Below, one piece after another: positions 1-6,630 of a DNA stretch of 7,338 nucleotides. Numbering within the stretch: position 1 is the stretch's first letter; each line of letters starts with the position of its first letter. The DNA comes from JAMLHN01 sp035708745 (GTDB lineage: Bacteria; Chloroflexota; Chloroflexia; Thermomicrobiales; UBA6265), in the NCBI GenBank assembly GCA_035708745.1, contig DASTFJ010000075.1, positions 1 to 7,338 on the forward strand, read 5' to 3'. The notes under the pieces are model-generated. The model was not told the DNA's origin and did not search any database. It worked only from the letters and a program-made list of their open reading frames with translations. The translations under genes and the position numbers were made by a program.

Positions 1-951
1 CATGGAGTACGGGGCGATGCGCAGGCAGGCGCGCTGGTGGTCGATGCCACCGACGCGCGGACGGGGCTGCCGGTGTTCAGTCTCTATGGAGCAACCGAGA
101 AGCCCATGCCGGAGATGCTGGCCGGGCTCGATGCGTTGCTCTTCGATATTCAGGATATCGGCGTGCGCTATGGCACCTATCTCTCCACGATGATCGCGGC
201 TATGGAGGCCGCGGCGGAGAACAGTCTGCGGTTCGCCGTGCTGGACCGGCCGAATCCGCTCGGTGGGATCGCGATGGAAGGTCCGCTCGTGGAGGAGGGC
301 TATGCGTCGTTCGTCGGGGCCTATCCGATTCCGATCCGGCACGGGATGACCCTGGGAGAGCTGGCGCGGCTGATCGCGTTCGAGCGGGGGTGGCCGGAGC
401 CGGTAGTGGCGCCGATGGACGGGTGGACCCGCGGCATGTGGTTCGACCAGACTGGCTTACCCTGGGTGCAGGTGTCGCCCAATCTGCCGACGCTCGATTC
501 GGTGACGGTCTATGCGGGGAGCTGCCTGTTCGAAGGCACCAGTCTTTCCGAGGGGCGAGGCACGACTCGGCCGTTCGAATATGTCGGCGCGCCGTGGATC
601 GACCCCTTCACCTTCGCGGGCCGGATGGCGCGAGCGGCATTGGCTGGCTATGCCTTCCGGCCGGCCTCGTTCACGCCGACCTTCTCGAAGCACGCCGGGA
701 GCGTGTGCGGTGGGGTGCAGATCTACGTGCTGGATCGGGAGCTCGCGCAGCCGGTTGCGCTCGGGGTCGAGCTGATACGGGTTGCGCAAGAGCTGAGCGG
801 CTCCGCGTTCGACTGGCGGTTGAACGATCGGGGTGTGCCTTTCATCGACCTGCTCTCTGGCAGCGACCGCCTGCGGTTGGGCGAGCCTTTGCCGTCCGAT
901 GCGCAAGCGTTCGCAGAGCGGCGCGCGCCCTTCCTTCTTTATAGTGAGTGA
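1..951 (+). CDS. namZ: Exo-beta-N-acetylmuramidase NamZ (GH171, DUF1343), 5'-truncated
   Basis: Open from the first base in frame 1, so the start lies upstream; 316 residues are visible. The family is usually near 400 residues, so roughly 70-90 N-terminal residues, and any signal peptide, are missing. DUF1343 hallmarks seen: HGVRGDAQAG at the very edge, TGLPVFSLYGA, DALLFDIQDIGVRYGTY, DRPNPLGG followed by EGPLVEEG, RHGMTLGELA, and near the C-terminus FSKHAGSVCGGVQIYV with FDWR and FIDLLSG. The family member studied in Bacillus subtilis (YbbC/NamZ) cleaves MurNAc from the non-reducing ends of peptidoglycan glycan chains, outside the membrane. Here the gene immediately precedes murQ, a kinase gene and nagA, which supports the same role at the head of a MurNAc salvage operon. 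The stop codon (949-951) lies in a short GAGT tandem tract that runs into the murQ start. Family assignment is very secure; the exact substrate is inferred from family and context. Confidence 0.93.
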   Translation, partial: HGVRGDAQAGALVVDATDARTGLPVFSLYGATEKPMPEMLAGLDALLFDIQDIGVRYGTYLSTMIAAMEAAAENSLRFAVLDRPNPLGGIAMEGPLVEEGYASFVGAYPIPIRHGMTLGELARLIAFERGWPEPVVAPMDGWTRGMWFDQTGLPWVQVSPNLPTLDSVTVYAGSCLFEGTSLSEGRGTTRPFEYVGAPWIDPFTFAGRMARAALAGYAFRPASFTPTFSKHAGSVCGGVQIYVLDRELAQPVALGVELIRVAQELSGSAFDWRLNDRGVPFIDLLSGSDRLRLGEPLPSDAQAFAERRAPFLLYSE

Positions 952-956
952 GTGAG

Positions 957-1883
957 ATGAGCGACGCCCTTTACCACGAGCTGCATGAACTCGCCACCGA
1001 GCAGACCAACGCCGCCACAACGCAGATCGACTGCCTGAGCGCGGCCGAGATCGCGCGGCTGATGAACGCCGAGGATGCGACCGTGGCCGCCGCGGTGGAG
1101 ACGCAAATCGCGCAGATCGGCGTGGCGATCGAGGGCATCGCGGCGCGAATGGCGCAAGGCGGACGGTTGATCTATATCGGGGCCGGCACCTCGGGACGTT
1201 TGGGGGTGCTCGATGCCTCCGAATGCCCGCCCACCTTTGGCGCCGATCCGGGGCAGGTGGTCGGTTGGCTGGCCGGGGGCACACGCGCGCTGACCCATGC
1301 CACTGAGCGGTTGGAAGACGATGCCCAGGCGGGCGCCGATGCGGTCGAGGAGATCGGCGTTAGGCCACTCGATTCGGTGGTGGGACTGACCGCCAGCGGG
1401 CGCACGCCCTTCGTGCTGGGGGCGATGGACGCTGCCCGGGGGCGCGGGGCGTTTACCATCGGGGTGACGTGCAATGCGCCATCCTTGCTGGATGAGCGGG
1501 TCGAGGTGATGATCGCGCCGATCACCGGTCCGGAAGTGATCGCCGGGTCGACCCGGCTCAAAGCCGGCACCGCCCAGAAGATGGTGCTCAATATGCTCAG
1601 CACCGGGACGATGATCAGGCTGGGCAAAACCTTCGGCAATCTGATGGTCGATGTGAACGCGAGCAATGCCAAGCTGCGGGAACGGGCGATCCGCATCGTG
1701 CAGGAAGCGACCGGTCTGCCCCGCGCCGAAGCCGCGGCCGCGCTGGAAACCGCCGGTGGCGAAACAAAAACCGCGATCGTCGCGGTGCTGACCGGTCTGC
1801 CGGCGGACGAGGCCCGCGCAAAGATCGCCGCGGCGAACGGATCGGTGCGCGCCGCGTTGGGGCCGATTGCGCCATGCCCGTGA
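957..1883 (+). CDS. murQ: N-acetylmuramic acid 6-phosphate etherase MurQ
   Basis: A 308-residue cytoplasmic lyase that cleaves the D-lactyl ether of MurNAc-6-phosphate to give GlcNAc-6-phosphate and D-lactate. It is complete, close to the E. coli enzyme in length, and alignable from end to end. The SIS-type sugar-phosphate site is seen as RLIYIGAGTSGRLGVLDASECPP (residues 71-93, given here only as a landmark). Glu89 in that segment and Glu120 in ERLED correspond to E. coli MurQ catalytic Glu83 and Glu114. Other signatures are GLTASGRTPFVLGA, GSTRLKAGTAQKMVLNMLST and FGNLMVDV. I chose ATG 957 because its N-terminus aligns with known MurQ; an in-frame GTG at 948 would add three residues and overlap namZ by 4 bp. 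The Shine-Dalgarno is weak (GAGTGAG), suggesting translational coupling to namZ. The 3' end overlaps the kinase gene by 10 bp. Function is certain at family level. Confidence 0.97.
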   Translation: MSDALYHELHELATEQTNAATTQIDCLSAAEIARLMNAEDATVAAAVETQIAQIGVAIEGIAARMAQGGRLIYIGAGTSGRLGVLDASECPPTFGADPGQVVGWLAGGTRALTHATERLEDDAQAGADAVEEIGVRPLDSVVGLTASGRTPFVLGAMDAARGRGAFTIGVTCNAPSLLDERVEVMIAPITGPEVIAGSTRLKAGTAQKMVLNMLSTGTMIRLGKTFGNLMVDVNASNAKLRERAIRIVQEATGLPRAEAAAALETAGGETKTAIVAVLTGLPADEARAKIAAANGSVRAALGPIAPCP

Positions 1884-2791
1884 CCGAACCGGTCGTGTGC
1901 GCGGTCGATGGGGGTGGCACCAAGACCCTGGCGATCGTGCTGGACCGGAACGGAATCGAGCTCGGGCGCGCAACCGCCGGGCCCTCGAACTATGTGGCCG
2001 GCGAAGCCGAGCGGGTGATCGTCAATGTCTCCGCCGCGGTCGAGGCAGCACTCGAATCGGCGGGAGTATTTCCTGCCCTCGGTTCCCTGTGGGTAGGATT
2101 GGCCGGGATCGACCGGTCTGGGGCGCGGGAGGCGATCGCAGCCCGGCTGGCGCATCTGGCAGCCACGGTGCGCCTGACCAATGACGCCCAGCTGTTGTTC
2201 GGCGCGTTTCCCGATGAGGTTGGTATCGTGCTCATTGCCGGTACCGGATCGATCGCGCTCGGTCAGGACCGGCATGGAAAGACCGCGCGGGCGGGAGGTT
2301 GGGGTTACCTGATCGGTGACGAAGGCAGCGGGTACGATCTGGGGCGGCGGGGCATCCGGGCGGCCGCCAAGGCAGCCGACGGGCGCGGGTTGCAGACCTC
2401 GCTTTTGCCCGCGTTCCTGACCCATTGGGGGTTGGAGGATCCATTGCAGATCGTCGATGCGGTTTATCGCGAGCGGGACAGGGCCGTCATCGCCGGTTGC
2501 GCCGGGTTGGTGTTCGATGCGGCGGATGCCTGGGATCCGGTCGCCTCGCGGCTCGTGCAAAGTGGCGCGGCCGAACTGGCCTCGGCGGTGGGTGCGGTCG
2601 AGCAGGCGCTCGATTTCGAGAACGGCGCGGTCCCGCTCGTGCTGGCCGGGAGTCTGCTGGTCGAGCGGGAACGGTACCGGGCCATGGTGCTAGATCGCAT
2701 CGATCACCAATTCGATCTCGGCGAAGTCCATATCGTGCACGAGCCCGCACTCATGGCCGCGCGCCATCTCGCCCGGAGTATCCCGTCGTGA
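1874..2791 (+). CDS. BadF/BadG/BcrA/BcrD-family amino-sugar kinase (probable MurNAc/GlcNAc kinase, MurK-like)
   Basis: A 305-residue ASKHA-fold kinase. Visible motifs: phosphate-1 loop DGGGTKT (Asp12 to Thr18), LAGID at 77-80, TNDA with the probable catalytic base Asp104, phosphate-2 IAGTGS (121-126), the GGWGYLIGDEGSGYDLG signature (141-157) typical of the N-acetylglucosamine kinase branch, and an adenosine-site LAGSLL near 258. No transmembrane segment or signal is seen, so it acts in the cytoplasm. It sits between murQ and nagA. No MurP-type PTS gene is visible here. In Clostridium acetobutylicum a murQ-neighbouring kinase of this family, MurK, phosphorylates both MurNAc and GlcNAc at C6. 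I infer the same job: producing the MurNAc-6-P used by MurQ and GlcNAc-6-P used by NagA. A GlcNAc-only kinase (NagK) remains possible. ATG 1874 overlaps murQ by 10 bp; GTG 1880, two codons later, would give a 4-bp GTGA overlap. Confidence 0.9.
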   Translation: MPVTEPVVCAVDGGGTKTLAIVLDRNGIELGRATAGPSNYVAGEAERVIVNVSAAVEAALESAGVFPALGSLWVGLAGIDRSGAREAIAARLAHLAATVRLTNDAQLLFGAFPDEVGIVLIAGTGSIALGQDRHGKTARAGGWGYLIGDEGSGYDLGRRGIRAAAKAADGRGLQTSLLPAFLTHWGLEDPLQIVDAVYRERDRAVIAGCAGLVFDAADAWDPVASRLVQSGAAELASAVGAVEQALDFENGAVPLVLAGSLLVERERYRAMVLDRIDHQFDLGEVHIVHEPALMAARHLARSIPS

Positions 2792-3894
2792 CCACGATCA
2801 CCGGACGATTGCTGCTCGACGGGCGGCTGATACCCGGTCGCATCGAGCTCGACGGCGAGCGCATTGCGGCAGTCGAGGCCGATCCCACGGTAACGGACGA
2901 ACGGATCGTTGCGCCGGGATTCATCGATTTGCAGGTGAACGGCGGACATGGGATCGATTTCGGGGAAGATCCGGAGCGGATGGGCGAGGTGGCCGCCTGG
3001 CTGCCGGAAACCGGCTGCACGGCGTTTCTGCCGACCATCATCTCGTCCTTTGCCGACCGGTACCGCCGGGTGTTCGATACGCTGCCGGCAATCGAAGGCG
3101 CGAGTGGCGCGCGGGTGCTGGGACTACATCTGGAGGGGCCCTTCCTGGCTCCGGCCAAGAAGGGCGCGCATGCCCTGGATGCGATCGACGCCGCGGACGA
3201 TGCGCTCTTCGATGAGCTGCTGGAGGAAGGCTCGGTCCGGTTGGTGACGCTGGCTCCCGAACGGGCCGGCGCCCTCGAGCGGATCGCGCGGCTGGTGGAA
3301 CGGAGGGTGCTGGTGAGTCTCGGGCATTCCAACGCCAGCTACGAGCAATTCGAAGCCGGAATCGATGCCGGCGCGCGCATGGCAACCCATCTCTTCAATG
3401 CCATGAGCCAGCTCGATAGCCGCGCGCCGGGGGCGGTTGGGGCAGCCCTGGTCGATGAGCGGGTGACGGTCGGGCTGATCGCGGATGGCATCCATTCCCA
3501 TCCGGCGTCACTCCGGTTGACCGCCCGCGCCAAGGGAACCGCTGGAATCGCCCTCGTGTCCGATATGATGGCCGCCGCCGGGATGCCCCCGGGCACCTAT
3601 TCGCTCAACGATATCCCGGTGTCGGTCGATGCCACCTCGGCGCGGCTGGCCGATGGCCGCCTGGCCGGTTCGATCCTGACGATGGACGCCGCCGTGCGCA
3701 ATATGGCAGCCTGGGGTGGCGTGTCGATCGCGGATGCGCTGACCATGGCTTCCGCGGTTCCGGCCCGGTTATTGGGCCGGGATGATTTGGGTGTTCTCGT
3801 TTCCGGTGCAGCAGCCGATCTCGTCGTGCTGTCACCCGATCTGCCGGTCACCGAAACCTGGATCGCCGGGGAACGCGTTTTTCCCCATTCCTGA
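2788..3894 (+). CDS. nagA: N-acetylglucosamine-6-phosphate deacetylase NagA
   Basis: A 368-residue amidohydrolase that converts GlcNAc-6-P to GlcN-6-P plus acetate, the step after MurQ. The GTG start at 2788 overlaps the kinase stop codon (GTGA) and has a GGAG Shine-Dalgarno at 2775-2778. The frame stays open far upstream, but that stretch is the kinase gene and has no NagA similarity. Motifs: APGFIDLQVNGGHGIDF (42-58), where Gln replaces the first HxH pair as in E. coli NagA, pointing to the single-metal type. The metal ligands are Glu116 (LHLEGP), His180 (GHSNAS) and His201 (THLFNAM); substrate-side His236 is in IADGIH, and catalytic Asp259 in VSDMMAAAG. The C-terminal small beta domain ends with ADLVVLSPD and TWIAGERVF. 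It is last in the operon, with a plausible terminator starting 31 bp past the stop. NagB is not in view. Identification is very secure. Confidence 0.97.
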   Translation: MTTITGRLLLDGRLIPGRIELDGERIAAVEADPTVTDERIVAPGFIDLQVNGGHGIDFGEDPERMGEVAAWLPETGCTAFLPTIISSFADRYRRVFDTLPAIEGASGARVLGLHLEGPFLAPAKKGAHALDAIDAADDALFDELLEEGSVRLVTLAPERAGALERIARLVERRVLVSLGHSNASYEQFEAGIDAGARMATHLFNAMSQLDSRAPGAVGAALVDERVTVGLIADGIHSHPASLRLTARAKGTAGIALVSDMMAAAGMPPGTYSLNDIPVSVDATSARLADGRLAGSILTMDAAVRNMAAWGGVSIADALTMASAVPARLLGRDDLGVLVSGAAADLVVLSPDLPVTETWIAGERVFPHS

Positions 3895-3916
3895 TCGGGA
3901 GTGGATCGCGCGTTTG

Positions 3917-4065
3917 GTAGGGGCGCCTCCCCGTGGGCGGCCTTTTTGCCCACACGAATATTCAGGATGGACCCCGCGTTTCGCGGAGAATTCGATTATG
4001 ACCATCGTTGCCCAATCGGGGCATGCGTCCTGCCAACATGGGCACCCACAGGGAGGCGCTCCTAC
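3917..4065. repeat. 149-bp element with 26-bp imperfect terminal inverted repeats (MITE/REP-like)
   Basis: The left arm (3917-3942) begins GTAGGGGCGCCTCCC. The right arm (4040-4065) is its inverse and matches it at 22 of 26 positions, ending CTAC. The interior holds further short palindromes: GTGGGC/GCCCAC (3933-3938 with 3948-3953), CCGCG-TTT-CGCGG (3974-3986), and TGCCC-AATCG-GGGCA (4009-4023). There is no convincing gene inside and no obvious target-site duplication. It fills the space between the convergent nagA and small membrane-protein genes, a usual place for dispersed palindromic repeats. I infer a non-autonomous mobile or REP-like element; whether other genomic copies exist cannot be seen from this window. 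Confidence 0.65.
3925..3947 (+). terminator. Possible intrinsic terminator of the namZ-nagA operon
   Basis: About 30 bp after the nagA stop, GCCTCCC and GGGCGGC can pair around a 3-nt loop (one internal T/C mismatch), followed by C and five T's (3943-3947). The stem is formed by the left arm of the inverted-repeat element that starts at 3917. A competing hairpin, GTGGGC (3933-3938) with GCCCAC (3948-3953), would hide the T tract in its loop, so termination efficiency is uncertain. Confidence 0.4.
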
Positions 4066-4104
4066 CAGAATTACGTAAGGTTGATGTACAGTCCGGTGAA
4101 TTCG

Positions 4105-4293
4105 CTACGGTTTCACGATCGGGCCGACCAGCAACCGGTAGGCAACCACACCGATGATGTTGGTCAGGAATCCAGCGATCCCCCAAATGAGCGGACTCCG
4201 GCGGTCACGCTCGGCTGCCTTGTAGAGCCAATACCCGCAGACGGCGCCGATGACCAGCGCCGTCACCGCCAGCATGATCACACCACCAGCCAT
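4105..4293 (-). CDS. Small two-helix membrane protein, unknown function
   Basis: A 62-residue protein starting at ATG 4293. A strong hydrophobic segment at about residues 4-24 is followed by a charged loop KAAERDRR and a second hydrophobic segment at about 34-57 (IWGIAGFLTNIIGVVAYRLL), then a short basic tail. By the positive-inside rule the loop should face the cytoplasm, with both ends outside. The start has a good Shine-Dalgarno, AAAGGA at 4303-4308, 9 nt upstream. The gene lies 98 bp downstream of the S9 peptidase on the same strand and may be co-transcribed with it. The helix-loop-helix shape recalls the short membrane-anchor domain found before some phospholipase D-like proteins, but nothing specific is recognised. 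The hydrophobicity pattern and the ribosome binding site are the grounds for calling it real. Confidence 0.72.
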   Translation of the reverse strand: MAGGVIMLAVTALVIGAVCGYWLYKAAERDRRSPLIWGIAGFLTNIIGVVAYRLLVGPIVKP

Positions 4294-4302
4294 CAGACCG
4301 CA

Positions 4303-4308
4303 TCCTTT
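4303..4308 (-). promoter_or_regulatory. Ribosome binding site of the small membrane protein
   Basis: AAAGGA on the minus strand, 9 nt before ATG 4293. It is the clearest Shine-Dalgarno match for this gene and fixes its start. Confidence 0.6.
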
Positions 4309-4391
4309 CGTTCATACGGCGAAAGACAGGAACCGTGTCGAAGCTTACATGTCTCACGGCATCCTGCTGTTGCCTTTTGCCCTTTGCCTCG

Positions 4392-6329
4392 TTACAGCCA
4401 CTTTTCCATCCAGCCGACCAGACGCTCCAGGTAGTCCTTGCGGTGAGCGGGATAGCCGACGCGGGTGACGGAGGCGTGCGAGCCGTTCGGGTAGCGCACG
4501 AACTCGACTTCGGCGCCGTTTTGCTGCAAGGTCATGAAGAGCTGCTCGCCCTGACCGATGGGCACGCGGTCGTCCGCTTCGCCGTGCAAGATCAGCACCG
4601 GCGGCGTTTTGCGGTCCTGGGTCAGGTAGGTGATCGGCGAGCGGAAGCGGTATTCCTCCGGGTTTTCGTCCGGGCGGGCGCCCATTTGGGCCGGGCCGAA
4701 CATGTGGCCGATATCGGCAGTGCCGTAGAACGAGACCAGATCGACCACCGGCGCACCGATGACCGCGGCTTTGAACCGGTCGGTATGGCCGATAATCCAG
4801 CTCGCCATGAAGCCGCCGTAGGAATAGCCATAGACTCCGAGCCGGTTTTCGTCGATCCACGGTTGCTCGATCGCCTTGTCGACCACCGCCATCAGATCGA
4901 GATAGTCCTCACCACCCCAATCTTTGGTCACCGCCATGGTGAAGTCGCGGCCATACGAGCCGGAGCCGCGCGGATTGGCGAAGACGACCGCGAAGCCGGC
5001 GCCTGCCAGCGCTTGCTGAAAATTACTGAACCCGGGACCGTACCAGCTGTTCGGGCCGCCGTGGACGTCGAGCACCAGCGGATATTTCTTCGATGGATCG
5101 AACCCGGCCGGTTTCAACAACCAGGCCTCGATCTCGAGTCCAGCCCGCTCGATGGTGAACTTCTCCCATGCCGGCATGGGGGTTTCCGCGAACAGCTCCG
5201 CATTCGGGTCGATGATGACCGTCGATGACCGCGGCTCGTGGATGTTCTTGACGATCCGCCCGGACCCATCGAATCCGCTGGCCGTCTGGTAGACCGCGCC
5301 GCTCACCCGGTCGACGTTCAGGCCGCCGCGCACCTCGCCGAAGTCCTGTACCGGCTCCAGCTCGGCCCGCTCGACGTCGAAGCGGTAGAGACCGCTCGAT
5401 CCGCCGCGAAAGGCGTGCAGCAACACCAGATCGTCGGTCAACCATACCGGTTGGGATGGCGGCGTAACCGTCGGGAATCCTTGATCGGGCTGCACTGGCA
5501 GATCGATCGTGAGCCGGTCGGTGGCGCCGCTGGCAACGTCGTAGAGAAAGAGATCGTATTGCCAGGTCTGCTGGGTGTCGCCCCCGAAGATGATCTTCTC
5601 GCCATCGGGCGACCATGCCCACATGCCGAAGGTCCCTTCTTCCGGACCGACCCGGGTGACCGCACCGGTGGCAACATCGATCAGCCCGAGCTGCCCGGCC
5701 ATGTTGTTGCGCAACAGGATGCGAGCCGCCAGGGTCCTGCCGTCCGGCGACCATTGCGGAAACTCGAAATCGACCAGCTCGCTGGTGAGCTTACGTTTGC
5801 CCGATCCGTCCGCGGCGACCAGCCACACCTGCTGGCGGACATCGTTGAGAAAACCGCGATTGTCCTGTTTGTAGTCGTAGCGGCGGACGACCCGCACCCT
5901 GGGGGCCGCATTTTTGTCCGGTCCCTTGTCCTCGGGATCGTCGGGATCGAAGGGGGCGGTGTAGGCGAGGGTCGCGCCATCCGGACTCCAGGTAAGCCCG
6001 CCGATACTGCCGCGATGCCGCGCCAGCTCGGTGGCGTCGCCCCCGGCCGCGGGCATGACGAATACCGCGTTGCCATCGTCTCCCCGGTCGGACAGGAACG
6101 CCACGCGCTCTCCGTCGGGCGACCACCGGGGAGACGAGCCTTGCATTGTGAACACACGCTGCCCGTTGCCGTCCGCATCGGCAGTCCAGATCGCGGTCTT
6201 ACTCTTGGCCGCGCTCGGATCGGCCCACGATCTCGTGAAGAGGAGCGTGGCGCCATCGGGGGAGATTTGCGGATCGCCGGCGGTGACGATGTCGTAGATG
6301 ATCTGGCGTGGGGTGAGTCCCTTGGGCAT
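4392..6329 (-). CDS. S9-family serine peptidase (prolyl oligopeptidase / acylaminoacyl peptidase-like)
   Basis: A complete 645-residue protein with the two-part S9 layout. The N-terminal half is a beta-propeller built of PD40/WD40-like repeats: at least five SPDG blades are seen, at about residues 23-26, 70-73, 115-118, 194-197 and 240-243. The C-terminal alpha/beta hydrolase domain starts near 385. It has the oxyanion-side HGGP (423-426), NPRGSGSYG (452-460), the nucleophile elbow GYSYGGF with Ser503, Asp586 in LHGEAD, and His618 in NGSHAS, so the Ser-Asp-His triad is intact. No signal peptide is present, implying a cytoplasmic enzyme that trims short oligopeptides or removes N-acylated residues; the exact specificity cannot be read from sequence. 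ATG 6329 is preceded by GAGG at 6336-6339 with 6-nt spacing. The 5' region contains a palindromic repeat (6455-6506) and, further up, the terminator of a candidate RNA gene. No convincing own promoter was found. Confidence 0.95.
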   Translation of the reverse strand: MPKGLTPRQIIYDIVTAGDPQISPDGATLLFTRSWADPSAAKSKTAIWTADADGNGQRVFTMQGSSPRWSPDGERVAFLSDRGDDGNAVFVMPAAGGDATELARHRGSIGGLTWSPDGATLAYTAPFDPDDPEDKGPDKNAAPRVRVVRRYDYKQDNRGFLNDVRQQVWLVAADGSGKRKLTSELVDFEFPQWSPDGRTLAARILLRNNMAGQLGLIDVATGAVTRVGPEEGTFGMWAWSPDGEKIIFGGDTQQTWQYDLFLYDVASGATDRLTIDLPVQPDQGFPTVTPPSQPVWLTDDLVLLHAFRGGSSGLYRFDVERAELEPVQDFGEVRGGLNVDRVSGAVYQTASGFDGSGRIVKNIHEPRSSTVIIDPNAELFAETPMPAWEKFTIERAGLEIEAWLLKPAGFDPSKKYPLVLDVHGGPNSWYGPGFSNFQQALAGAGFAVVFANPRGSGSYGRDFTMAVTKDWGGEDYLDLMAVVDKAIEQPWIDENRLGVYGYSYGGFMASWIIGHTDRFKAAVIGAPVVDLVSFYGTADIGHMFGPAQMGARPDENPEEYRFRSPITYLTQDRKTPPVLILHGEADDRVPIGQGEQLFMTLQQNGAEVEFVRYPNGSHASVTRVGYPAHRKDYLERLVGWMEKWL

Positions 6330-6454
6330 GAAAAACCTCGTGCTCGGCGCGGATCGACATACTGCGCGGTACCGTATCGCCCGCGCCGATTCGCCGCAAC
6401 GCGCTATCCAGCGAGTCCGGATTATTCATGAACGGAGATGGAGAGTGTTTACCA

Positions 6455-6506
6455 CGTAGTCGCAGCCCTAAAGGCCGAACGGCAGCCACAGAGGGCTGCG
6501 ACTACG
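6455..6506. repeat. 52-bp palindromic element with 15-bp perfect inverted repeats
   Basis: CGTAGTCGCAGCCCT (6455-6469) is repeated exactly in inverse orientation as AGGGCTGCGACTACG (6492-6506). The 22-bp spacer contains its own small palindrome GCCG-AA-CGGC. It lies about 125 bp upstream of the S9 peptidase start and would form a very stable hairpin in that leader. There is no T tract after either arm, so it is not a classical terminator. Like the 3917-4065 element its ends are (C)GTAG...CTAC(G), but the rest differs. It is probably a REP-type dispersed repeat. Confidence 0.7.
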
Positions 6507-6587
6507 GTCTCGAAACAGGTGGCGCCGCGTCGTGAATGATCTGGGCGGGCGGAATCACCCATATCCGATCGGTCTGCGGAACAAGGC

Positions 6588-6630
6588 AAAAAAGAAAGAG
6601 CCCACTGACCTTGCGGCCACTGGGCTCTTC
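6588..6630 (-). terminator. Strong intrinsic terminator with GCAA tetraloop
   Basis: On the minus strand AAGAGCCCA (6629-6621) pairs perfectly with TGGGCTCTT (6604-6596). After one G/G mismatch the stem continues for five more pairs, one of them G-U, to a GCAA tetraloop (6614-6611). A U-rich tract of nine U's and one C (6597-6588) overlaps and follows the stem. Read on the plus strand the tail is only CTTCTTCG, so the minus strand is the functional direction. Confidence 0.85.

Noticed and set aside
3901..4434. Plus-strand open frame of 177 codons across the nagA/small-protein interval
   Set aside because: It spans both arms of the inverted-repeat element and the reverse of the small membrane-protein gene, with no recognisable protein character.
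4335..6431. Long plus-strand open frames opposite the S9 peptidase (4335-5228 and 5238-6431)
   Set aside because: These are antisense shadows produced by high GC in a gene with clear catalytic motifs on the minus strand.
6199..6489. Minus-strand open frame containing MNNPDSLDSALRRIGAGDTV just upstream of the peptidase
   Set aside because: It overlaps the peptidase start in another frame and the palindromic repeat, and becomes arginine/histidine-rich shadow sequence; no ribosome binding site was seen.
6560..6589. Possible promoter TTGCCT with GATATG, minus strand, for the S9 peptidase
   Set aside because: Both boxes are weak, the spacing is 18 bp, and the -35 box overlaps the U tract of the terminator. 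Too poor to list as a feature, though a promoter somewhere in 6340-6590 is expected.
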